Shown one piece after another: positions 13,953 through 21,600 of a stretch of 34,593 nucleotides of DNA. The first letter of the stretch is position 1, and the number at the start of each line of letters is the position of its first letter. This stretch comes from Bacteroidaceae bacterium (GTDB lineage Bacteria > Bacteroidota > Bacteroidia > Bacteroidales > Bacteroidaceae), in contig JAFXAR010000051.1 in the NCBI GenBank assembly GCA_017516885.1, forward strand, positions 1 to 34,593. The letters run 5' to 3'. The notes beneath the pieces are model-generated. The model saw nothing but the letters and a program-made list of their open reading frames with translations. It searched no databases and was not told where the DNA came from. Made by a program: the position numbers and the translations under genes.

Positions 13953-14933
13953 TTACTTTGAAAGTTCAAGCATCCTTACAATAGGTTTCTTGGCATCCTC
14001 GCAGAGCGATTCGTCAAGCGTAACCTCCGGCCACTCGAATTTCAATGTATTATAAAGTTTTTCAAGAGTATTCAGGCGCATGAAGGCGCACTCGTTGCAT
14101 GCGCAGCTGCCAGTCATTGGAGGAACAGGAATAAAGTTCTTTTCGGGACAGCGCTTCATCATCTCGTGCAGGATTCCGCTCTCCGTAGCCACAATAAACT
14201 CCTTTGCCTCGCTCTTCTCGGCATAAGAGAGAATTGCCGCAGTTGAGCCAATGAAATCGGCAAGGGCAAGCACTCCGCTCTTGCACTCGGGGTGCGCAAG
14301 CACCTTTGCATCGGGATGCGCGCTCCTCAGCTCAACTATCTTCTCAATGGAGAACTGCTCATGCACATGGCAGCCTCCGTTCCAAAGAAGCATATTGCGG
14401 TGAGTTACAGCATTCAAATAGCCGCCAAGATTCTTGTCGGGAGCAAATATAATCTTTTCATCCTTTGGAAAGCTCTCCACTATTGCACGCGCGTTTGTAG
14501 AGGTCACAACAATATCGGTAAGAGCCTTCACCGCAGCCGAGGTGTTCACATAGGCAACCACCTTATAGCCAGGATGCTCCTCCTTGAAACGGGCAAGTTC
14601 GCCGGCCGGACAGCTTTCGGCAAGCGAGCAGCCGGCATTCAAATCGGGGATAAGGACTTTCTTTCCGGGAGAGAGAATCTTGTTAGTCTCCGCCATAAAG
14701 TGTACGCCGCACATCACAATTATATCGGCCGTTGTCTTTTCGGCAAGCTGGGCAAGAGCAAGGCTGTCGCCCACAAAATCGGCTACATCCTGCACCGCGC
14801 CATCGGTATAATAGTGCGCAAGCACAACTGCGTTCTTCTCCTCGCACAAGCGGCGAATTTCGGCCTTAAGGTCCACGCCTTCGGGTACTGGTTCTGTGAT
14901 ATACCCTTTATCAATCCATTCCTGCTTTATCAT
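13953..14933 (-). CDS. nadA: Quinolinate synthase
   Basis: A 326-residue cytoplasmic [4Fe-4S] enzyme that condenses iminoaspartate with dihydroxyacetone phosphate to quinolinate in de novo NAD synthesis. Conserved segments are VVLAHYYTDGAVQDVADFVGDS near the N-terminus, VMCGVHFMAETNKIL (cluster ligand Cys75), NGGCHVHEQF (Cys188) and GSCACNECAFMRLNTLEKL (Cys279 or Cys282). Length fits the family. Neither nadB nor nadC is adjacent, so the pathway is split in this genome. The cluster need links it functionally to the suf genes 14 kb away. Alternative assignments are improbable. Confidence 0.96.
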   Translation of the reverse strand: MIKQEWIDKGYITEPVPEGVDLKAEIRRLCEEKNAVVLAHYYTDGAVQDVADFVGDSLALAQLAEKTTADIIVMCGVHFMAETNKILSPGKKVLIPDLNAGCSLAESCPAGELARFKEEHPGYKVVAYVNTSAAVKALTDIVVTSTNARAIVESFPKDEKIIFAPDKNLGGYLNAVTHRNMLLWNGGCHVHEQFSIEKIVELRSAHPDAKVLAHPECKSGVLALADFIGSTAAILSYAEKSEAKEFIVATESGILHEMMKRCPEKNFIPVPPMTGSCACNECAFMRLNTLEKLYNTLKFEWPEVTLDESLCEDAKKPIVRMLELSK

Positions 14934-14962
14934 AGATTTTTCAATTATTCTTTGCTACTGCG

Positions 14963-14970
14963 CGAAGATA
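14963..14970 (-). promoter_or_regulatory. -7-like element of nadA
   Basis: TATCTTCG on the minus strand, about 30 bases before the nadA ATG, is a one-base variant of TAnnTTTG. The -33 region is only weakly matched (TTTC). Confidence 0.35.
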
Positions 14971-15045
14971 CGAAAAAATACCGCACAGAGAAAAATAATA
15001 ACCTTTTATAACATTAGAAAATGTTTTAACACCGGGAATCCTTTC

Positions 15046-15597
15046 CTAAAACTTCATTGAGACATATATTCCGCAATTGCCCTCGCGGTTCACTGTGGGC
15101 GAAACAACAAGTTCGTGCTCCTTTGCAAACGGTGTAGTGAACAGAAATCCGCTTCCCACGCCTATTGCCGCGCCGGCAAGCACATCCCATACATCGTGCC
15201 GCTTGGAATATACTCTGCCCCATGCAACATATCCGCTTAGCAGATATGCCGGCACTCCCCACTTCCAGCCGTATCGCTTTTGCAGGAATGTCGCTCCGGC
15301 AAAAGAAAAGCCAGTGTGGTTCGACGGGAACGAACGGTTGTCGCTGCCGTCGGGGCGCTGTTTCTTTACCGTATACTTAAGTGCATAGCTTGCAGCCACG
15401 GAAACGGCAAGCGTCTCGCCCAGCTGCAGCAAGCCTTTGTAATCGCCCTCGGCAAGAGCCACTCCTGCCCCCACCGCCGCCGGGACAAACATTGCAATAT
15501 CAGTAGAGAGCTCCACCTCCTTGCGCCCCTGCGCATGAGAACTGAATGCAAGGGCAGCCAATAGCACAAAAAGCAATATTACGCGTTTCATATTCAT
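15046..15597 (-). CDS. Exported PAP2-family phosphatase
   Basis: The frame is open from 15708, but the first 37 codons overlap the divergent neighbour. The ATG at 15597 (or 15591) begins a proper signal peptide, MNMKRVILLFVLLAALAFSSHAQ, so it is chosen as start, giving 183 residues. The three PAP2 phosphatase motifs are present: KKQRPDGSDNRSFPSNHTG covers motif 1 (K-R-P) and motif 2 (P-S-N-H), and GRVYSKRHDVWDVLAG is motif 3 (R ... H-D-D-like). Such enzymes dephosphorylate lipid or polyprenyl phosphates at the periplasmic face; the exact substrate (undecaprenyl pyrophosphate, lipid A phosphate, phosphatidic acid) cannot be told. The single-gene unit points to no particular pathway. Confidence 0.85.
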   Translation of the reverse strand: MNMKRVILLFVLLAALAFSSHAQGRKEVELSTDIAMFVPAAVGAGVALAEGDYKGLLQLGETLAVSVAASYALKYTVKKQRPDGSDNRSFPSNHTGFSFAGATFLQKRYGWKWGVPAYLLSGYVAWGRVYSKRHDVWDVLAGAAIGVGSGFLFTTPFAKEHELVVSPTVNREGNCGIYVSMKF

Positions 15598-15671
15598 ATC
15601 ATATATTTCGCACGCTAAGATAACACAAATAAAAATATTGCCCAACAGTGCCTGCATATTGATTTTATAAT

Positions 15672-15679
15672 TATCTTCG
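15672..15679 (+). promoter_or_regulatory. -7-like element of the TRIC channel gene
   Basis: TATCTTCG, the same variant box as in front of nadA, lies 12 bases before the ATG at 15692. In the same intergenic gap the minus strand has TATCTTAG (15615-15622) ahead of the PAP2 gene, so this looks like a short divergent promoter region. Confidence 0.35.
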
Positions 15680-15691
15680 CACAGCAAAAAA

Positions 15692-16360
15692 ATGTATCGC
15701 ATGGACATACTGAACTACATAGCAGAATCATTCAGCAACATAACATTCCTAAAGGTTATTGATTTCATTGGCACGTTTGCATTTGCCATAAGCGGCATAC
15801 GCCTGGCATCGGCAAAGCGGTTCGACTGGTTCGGGGCATACGTGGTGGGTGCAGCCACCGCCATTGGAGGCGGCACTCTGCGCGATGTGATGCTTGACGT
15901 GCCTGTATTTTGGATGCACGACGGAATATACCTTTTCTGCACAGGGCTCGCCTTAGTATGGGTAATAATGTTTCGCCGCCATCTGGTGCACATGCACAAC
16001 ACATTCTTTGTCTTTGACGCCGTAGGCCTTGCGCTGTTCACCATTGTAGGCATTCAAAAGACGCTCGACTGCAATTTGCCCATTTGGGTTGCAATAGTGA
16101 TGGGAACAATGACCGGCGCAGCGGGCGGGGTAATACGCGATGTGCTTATAAATGAAGAGCCGCTTATTTTCCGCAAGGAGATATATGCCATGGCATGCGT
16201 TGTGGGCGGTGTTGTGTTCGGCATCTGCGACTGGTTTGGCACTCCGGTGGAGGTCACCATGCTTCTGTGCGGAACTGCAGTGTTCCTAACCCGCGTCTTG
16301 GCCGTGAAGTACCAGATTTGCCTCCCCACCCTAAGAGCCGAGGATGAAGAAAAGGGGTAA
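15692..16360 (+). CDS. TRIC-type (UPF0126) membrane channel
   Basis: A 222-residue integral membrane protein with about seven hydrophobic helices and the internal duplication typical of UPF0126/YadG-type TRIC proteins: GTFAFAISGIRLAS ... GAATAIGGGTLRDVMLD in the first half, DAVGLALFTIVGIQ ... GTMTGAAGGVIRDVLIN in the second. Both 'GGG-x-x-RD' and 'GG-x-x-RD' turns are intact. Prokaryotic TRIC homologues form trimeric cation channels; an older idea of glycine transport for some members remains open. An internal ATG at 15701 (MDILNY) is an equally good start. No operon partner is present. Confidence 0.88.
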   Translation: MYRMDILNYIAESFSNITFLKVIDFIGTFAFAISGIRLASAKRFDWFGAYVVGAATAIGGGTLRDVMLDVPVFWMHDGIYLFCTGLALVWVIMFRRHLVHMHNTFFVFDAVGLALFTIVGIQKTLDCNLPIWVAIVMGTMTGAAGGVIRDVLINEEPLIFRKEIYAMACVVGGVVFGICDWFGTPVEVTMLLCGTAVFLTRVLAVKYQICLPTLRAEDEEKG

Positions 16361-16364
16361 TCCT

Positions 16365-16481
16365 CTACTCCTCAGCCTTGCAACAATGTTGCAAGCCAGC
16401 TCCTCTTATCATGAGGAGCACTTGGAATGTTTTTCCGCGTACTTGTCATCCGCGGCGAAGCGAGGAATCTCAAACCGCGAA
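16365..16481. repeat. Dispersed 117-bp repeat, copy 1
   Basis: This starts five bases after the TRIC stop and is nearly identical to 16704-16821. It contains the hairpins CTTGCAAC-AAT-GTTGCAAG and GCTCCTC-TTATCAT-GAGGAGC, then GGCGAAGCGAGGAATCTC, a tract that resembles dispersed repeats I recall from Bacteroidales. The region 16361-16915 holds this repeat pair, a further hairpin pair and no credible gene. Confidence 0.75.
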
Positions 16482-16619
16482 ATAATAGATTCCTCACATG
16501 CTGTTAGTTCGCTGCGCTCATCGAGAACCTCTTTTATTTATTTTATTAAGGTATGGTCGGAATGACAGAGACTATGAACAACAACAGTAAAACGTGTTAC
16601 TGGAGCATCAAATCTCAGT

Positions 16620-16664
16620 CCTCCTCTGCTCATAGAGGAGGTGGATTCAAAACGGAGTTTTGAA
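16620..16664. repeat. Paired hairpins of a second repeat type
   Basis: CCTCCTCT/AGAGGAGG (16620-16641) and TTCAAAAC/GTTTTGAA (16646-16664) stand side by side, followed by GACGGAGGAGTT. They lie between the two copies of the 117-bp repeat and have the look of a small non-coding mobile or REP-like unit. Confidence 0.55.
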
Positions 16665-16703
16665 GACGGAGGAGTTGGGCAGTCATCACATGCATACAAT
16701 CAT

Positions 16704-16821
16704 CTACTCCTCAGTCTTGCAACAAGTTGCAAGCCAGCTCCTCTTATCATGAGGAGCACTTGGAATGTTTTTCCGCGGATTCTGTCATTCCGCGGCGAAG
16801 CGAGGAATCTCAAACCGCGAA
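16704..16821. repeat. Dispersed 117-bp repeat, copy 2
   Basis: Same orientation as copy 1 and differing at few positions: one base fewer in the first hairpin loop, and a few changes around 16770-16785. The hairpin arms themselves are unchanged. Confidence 0.75.
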
Positions 16822-16894
16822 ACAGGAGATTGGCGGCCAGCACGGCATGAGTTTCACCCATGCTTCGTGCGACCAACCGCTAATGAACTCACCG

Positions 16895-16919
16895 ATAGCG
16901 AAGTCTGCGACTTCGCTAT
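16895..16919. terminator. 11-bp hairpin overlapping the stop codon of the kinase gene
   Basis: Perfect arms 16895-16905 and 16909-16919 enclose a 3-base loop. The kinase TAG stop (16916-16918) lies inside the stem. There is no U-tract on the minus-strand side. It may be a terminator, but its position right at the end of a lectin-like domain also matches the hairpin found after variable regions of diversity-generating retroelements. Confidence 0.55.
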
Positions 16920-18481
16920 TTTGAGACAGGGCGCACGCTCTGGCCGCCGTCACGGCCGCTACAACCCGTGACATGGTGACCACTGTTGAAGTACAGGTAG
17001 TACGCGTTGTAGGAATTACTCCCATGAGGCGTAGAACTCCAGTAGCAACCAGCCCCCTGGCAGTTAAGCGACGAACCATTACGCCAACCGGCAGCAGGGA
17101 GGAAGATGCTGTTGCCGTTCTTCTTGCTGGTTACTTTGTAGCCGCTTACTCCGTTCTGTTTTGTCCAAGTCCACTCGCAGTTGTTTTCGTTGCACAGTTC
17201 GTCAAAATCGGCTTTGGCAGGCAGGCGCCAGGGGCTGCCCCACTGCTTGCGGGCGACGTCGTATTGAGCATCAGCGCCAATATTATCTAACTCATCATAT
17301 TTATAATCCCATGTCAGGAAACCTCCAAGCAAGCTTCTTCGTATGCAATGGGTATAAGTCCCTTCTGAATAATCATGCTTAGTGTTTGTTTCGCCCCAGG
17401 CGTAGTGACTGCCGTACTCTTCGGGCTTGCTTGCGCCTACGTTGCAGGTGGCCCACTTGAGTCCGCTGGGCAGGCCTAAGTCTACATATTCATGACCGTT
17501 GATATTGTTATGTTCACGAGACGGAGTCACTGAAATTATTGTTGAATTGGCGTCACTTTCAACAACTTCAACTTCAGATATTTCAGTTTCCTCACTCTCT
17601 GCCTTTTGCCATATGCCTTCTAACAACCCAACAAATTCCCCAATGCTCTGCGGGCGCTTGCTACGGTTCAGCTGCATTGATGCCTCAACCGCTCTCTGCA
17701 CTGCAGCTGACACTGTTGCCGGCAGGGGGTCAAGTTCACGTTCTCCGCTGGCAATCAAAGAGGCCGGCGGGGGTGTTATGCCGGTGAGCGCCTTGTAGAG
17801 CGTTGCACCAAGAGCGTATATATCGGATGCGGGATAGAACTTTGCCATGCAAGCACCGGTCTGTTCAATGGGCGCGTATCCCGGAGTGCTGCCCATGAGC
17901 GTTGATGTATTCTCGCCATTGGCCTCATCGTACTGCTTTGACACGCCAAAGTCAATGAGCGTTGCCTTGCCGCTGTTGTCAATCATTATATTCTGAGGCT
18001 TGACATCGAGATGCAGACAGTTGTGCGAATGCACATACTTCAAGGCATCGGCTATCTGAAGTATGTATCCAAGGGCTTCCTTTTCGGCAAGACAGCCTTT
18101 CTCTGAAATTATTCCTGACAGCGAACCGCCCTCAATGTAGTCCATCACATAATATACGGTATTCTTATCCTCAAAGAGGTCGGTAACACGCACAATATTC
18201 GGATGGTTAAGGGCATAAAGCGCCTCGGCCTCATCCATAAATTTCGACTTCAGCTTTTCAACAAGCGCCTCGCGGCTGTTTGTTCCCACAACAACATTAT
18301 TAGTTGCAGCATCGCGGTTGCAGAAGTCCTTAACAAAGAACTCCTTAATTGCAACCGTAACCGTTCTGTTCCTGAATGCGGTGTTGCGGGCCTCGTATGT
18401 GCAGCCAAATCCTCCGCTGCTTATGTATCGGACTATCTCATATTTGCCGCCACAAAGAAGCGTTCCTTCCGGTAAATGCAT
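16916..18481 (-). CDS. Ser/Thr protein kinase with C-terminal FISUMP (C-type-lectin-like) domain
   Basis: A 521-residue protein with no signal peptide or membrane segment, so probably cytoplasmic. Residues about 12-290 are a Hanks-type kinase with all key residues: glycine loop SSGGFG (21-26), Lys46 in VAIKEF, HLDVKPQN with Asp159 and Asn164 (HLD replaces HRD), DFG at 177-179, and GYAPIEQ. An acidic linker (291-325) leads to a FISUMP/DUF1566-like domain (326-521) that starts GHEYVDLGLPSGLKWAT, contains WGSPWRLPAKADFDEL, and ends with YWSSTP ... GQSVRPVSK. The kinase should phosphorylate Ser/Thr on an unknown target; the lectin-fold tail probably binds a protein partner. The C-terminal 55 residues resemble retroelement-diversified regions (see findings). 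It is monocistronic with its own promoter. Confidence 0.88.
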   Translation of the reverse strand: MHLPEGTLLCGGKYEIVRYISSGGFGCTYEARNTAFRNRTVTVAIKEFFVKDFCNRDAATNNVVVGTNSREALVEKLKSKFMDEAEALYALNHPNIVRVTDLFEDKNTVYYVMDYIEGGSLSGIISEKGCLAEKEALGYILQIADALKYVHSHNCLHLDVKPQNIMIDNSGKATLIDFGVSKQYDEANGENTSTLMGSTPGYAPIEQTGACMAKFYPASDIYALGATLYKALTGITPPPASLIASGERELDPLPATVSAAVQRAVEASMQLNRSKRPQSIGEFVGLLEGIWQKAESEETEISEVEVVESDANSTIISVTPSREHNNINGHEYVDLGLPSGLKWATCNVGASKPEEYGSHYAWGETNTKHDYSEGTYTHCIRRSLLGGFLTWDYKYDELDNIGADAQYDVARKQWGSPWRLPAKADFDELCNENNCEWTWTKQNGVSGYKVTSKKNGNSIFLPAAGWRNGSSLNCQGAGCYWSSTPHGSNSYNAYYLYFNSGHHVTGCSGRDGGQSVRPVSK

Positions 18482-18500
18482 AACAGATGACTTTTAGGCA

Positions 18501-18530
18501 CAAAGATACAATCTTTTGTTATGACAACAA
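18501..18530 (-). promoter_or_regulatory. Promoter of the kinase gene
   Basis: On the minus strand a TTG (18528-18530) is followed after 19 bases by TATCTTTG (18501-18508), a good Bacteroidetes-type promoter. The leader before the ATG at 18481 would be about 12 bases. Confidence 0.6.
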
Positions 18531-18573
18531 CTCTTTTTAACAACTGTTTTTATTAAAATTGAATATCTATTTT

Positions 18574-18581
18574 TAAATTTG
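18574..18581 (+). promoter_or_regulatory. -7 element of the GH20 gene
   Basis: TAAATTTG fits the consensus and lies 85 bases before the ATG at 18667. The -33 region is only T-rich. The resulting leader would include the inverted repeat at 18598-18640. Confidence 0.45.
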
Positions 18582-18597
18582 CAAAATGATAAATTTA

Positions 18598-18640
18598 GTG
18601 ACGTTAAAAAAATAAGATGCTTCATTTTTTTATACGTCAC
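18598..18640. promoter_or_regulatory. Inverted repeat in the leader of the GH20 gene
   Basis: GTGACGTTAAAAAAAT (18598-18613) is complementary, with one bulged base, to the sequence at 18624-18640 ending TACGTCAC. It may be an operator or an mRNA hairpin; GTGACG/CGTCAC is the conserved outer part. The ribosome-binding region lies just downstream. Confidence 0.45.
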
Positions 18641-18666
18641 TTAAACAACTTCTAACAATAAACGAC

Positions 18667-21600
18667 ATGAGAAATTTTACATTATCGGTTTTATTGTCAT
18701 TGTTCATTTGCCTTCCGGGCATAGTAAAGGCCGACGGTGAGATTAACCTTACCCCAGCGCCGATGAAAATGACAAAAGGCAGCGGAACTGTTGTGCTGCC
18801 GCAAAGTTTTACAATAGCCACAGGAGAACTCAGCAAGGAGAATGCTGCCGAGGCAGGGAAATTCGCATCGCTGCTTAAGGAGGTTGCCGGGCTTGACGTT
18901 GAAGTAACGGAGAGCAGCGAGAATGCCTTCATCACCCTCTCAATGTACAATGGCGGCGAGCAGCTGGGCGCTGAAGGATACACGCTCGACATCACCGCCG
19001 GCGGCATTGCCATTGCCGCAAACGAGGCCAACGGATTCTACTATGCGTTCCAGAGCATAAAGAAGATGCTGCCCGCCAATGTCATGGCCGAGGTTGCCGA
19101 TGACAAGGTTACTGAATACGCATTGCCCATTGCAAGCATTGTAGACGCGCCCCGCTTTGAGTACCGCGGATTCATGCTCGATGTGAGCCGCCACTACTTC
19201 AGCATAGAGCAGATTAAGCGCATGATTGACGTAATGTCATACTACAAGATGAACCGCTTTCACTGGCATCTTACCGATGACCAGGGCTGGCGCTTTGAGG
19301 TAAAGAAATATCCCCGCCTTACAACAGTGGGCGCTACGCGCAGCAACTCATGGAGCGTCGACCCCGAATATGGCGGCTACTACACCAATGAACCTTACGG
19401 ACCATATTTCTACACTCAGGAAGAGTGCCGCGAAATTGTAAGATACGCTGCAGAGCGCCACATTGAGGTTGTTCCCGAGGTGGAGTTCCCCGGACACTCA
19501 AGCGCCGTAAACGCCGCCTACCCCGAATTCAGCTGCAACCCTAACGCATCGCACAGCGTACAGGTAAACGGCGGCATATTCGCCGATGTGCTTAACGTAG
19601 CCAACCCGCACGCAGTACAGTTCGTAAAGGATGTCATTGACGAAGTCATTGAGGTATTCCCCTACGAACAGATACACATTGGCGGCGACGAGACACCCAC
19701 AAGCGCATGGCAGAACAATGCCGAATGCCAGGCTCTGATGCAGAAGTTAGGCCTCACAAACGTGCGCCAGCTGCAATCGCACTTCGTGCGCGAGATTTCG
19801 GACTATGTAACACAGAAAGAGGGCGACAAGAAACGCACTGTAATAATGTGGAACGAGAGCCTTACCGCAAACGGAACTGACGAAGAGCTGATTAAGGGAA
19901 CTGGCGGAATGATGATGTGCTGGGAAAACGGCCAGGTACAGCCCTGCGCGCTCAAGGCCGCACAGTACGGCATGAAATCGGTAATCACCCCATGGGGGCC
20001 ATACTACATTAACCGCAAGCAGAGCCGCGACCCGGGAGAGCCCACCGGCGCCGGATACGGCGACGACACTGTTGAAGCTACATACAACTACGTTCCCGTG
20101 CCATCGTCCGTTCCCGCCGACCTGCAGAAATACTACATTGGCGTGCAGGGCACATTCTGGACAGAGCATGTACAGAGCAACTATCTGCTCGAATACCTTG
20201 CCCTGCCGCGCCTCATTGCAATTGCAGAGACCGGCTGGACACCCGCCGCCAAGAAGAATTTCAAGGACTTCCAGCAACGCATAACAAAGGACACGCTGCT
20301 GCTCAACTACAATAACTACGAATATGGCCGCCACTATATCCTGAACAATGGCGGCAGCGACGCAAAGGTAATGCCCGTCCCATCAACCGACGAGGAACAG
20401 ACCTGGTACCGCATTGTCACCACAGCCACCGATGCACGCGCAGGGCGCTGCATACAGCTGCTGCGCGAGAACTCAAGCGAAATAGGCACAGGCAATGCCA
20501 AGGCAGGCCGTCTGTGGAACAGCGCAATAATTGAGGACAGCGGCAACGAGGGCTACGACTATCAGCTATGGGCATTCATGCAAGACCCCGGCAACCCCGA
20601 ACGCTGGGCAATCGTGAGCAAGGCAAAACCAAGCGGTTCGGTAAACGGCAAGCCTACTGCCGAGAACAACACCGGCCGTTGGGACTACGACGAGAGCAAC
20701 CGCCACTATGACTTCATTTTCGGCGACAAGGCATACGCACAGAACGGCAGCAACTATAATTACAGCATACGCAGCCAAAAGGTATCTAACAGCAGCATGT
20801 GCCTCAACTACGCCGGCCCGGGACAGACCTACTCAATAAACCTGTGGAACAACCCCACCGACGGCAACGGAGGCATATGGGAATTCCGCCCTGTTGCGCC
20901 GCAAGGCAGCGCCGAGGAGATTCAGTACCCCGCCGAAGGCACGCTCTACCTTATAGTCAACAACACCGAACGCTTCAAGGGATGGACGCTCAGCGATGAC
21001 GGCAAAGCCACCGTAAGCGCCGGCAATATCACATACGGCGCTAACGTGTGGGAAATAACCGAATCGTCCACAACCGCAGCCGGACAGACATTTAAACTGC
21101 GCAACGCTGCAACCGGCCGCTGCATAAGCAGCACAACTGCACCAATTGAACTGGGCGCAAGCGGCACAACACTGACAAACGTATATAATCCAAAAAGCGG
21201 CGACTTCAGCATCAAGGCGGGCGAAGAGGCACTCTTCCCAATGCCTGAACGCGCGGCAGCCAACCCCAACACCCTGAACAAAGGCGGAATATACCCGCAG
21301 GGAACAGGATGGATTTATGAAAAGGCATTCCTTGTGACATTTGAATGCGTTGACGAAGATGGCAGCATTCTGCACCGCACATGGCAGGCAGCGCCGGCCG
21401 GAAAGCCCTACACTGCCACAGCGCCGGCCATTGCCAACCACAGCGTAACAGTGTACGAAGCAACAGGCACAGCCACTCCGCCATCATTTGATGCCATTGA
21501 CGCTAACCGGACAATAAAAGTGACCTACAAGCGCACTGCATACAATGTAACATACCGCTGCATCACCCCCGACGGCAATATCATCGCCGAAATTGACGTT

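Noticed and set aside
15010-15025. AACATT/AATGTT hairpin as terminator of the PAP2 gene
   Set aside because: The 6-bp AT-only stem is too weak to claim, though it lies in a suitable place.
15598-15708. Extended N-terminus of the PAP2 protein
   Set aside because: It would overlap the start of the divergent TRIC gene and its promoter, and would put a signal peptide in the middle of the protein.
16344-16971. Small plus-strand frames after the TRIC gene
   Set aside because: They lie in the repeats or antisense to the end of the kinase gene, and the similar peptides in two of them only reflect the duplicated DNA.
16895-17090. A complete diversity-generating retroelement
   Set aside because: Only a target-like segment is present; no reverse transcriptase, accessory gene or template repeat is in the window, so only the resemblance is reported.
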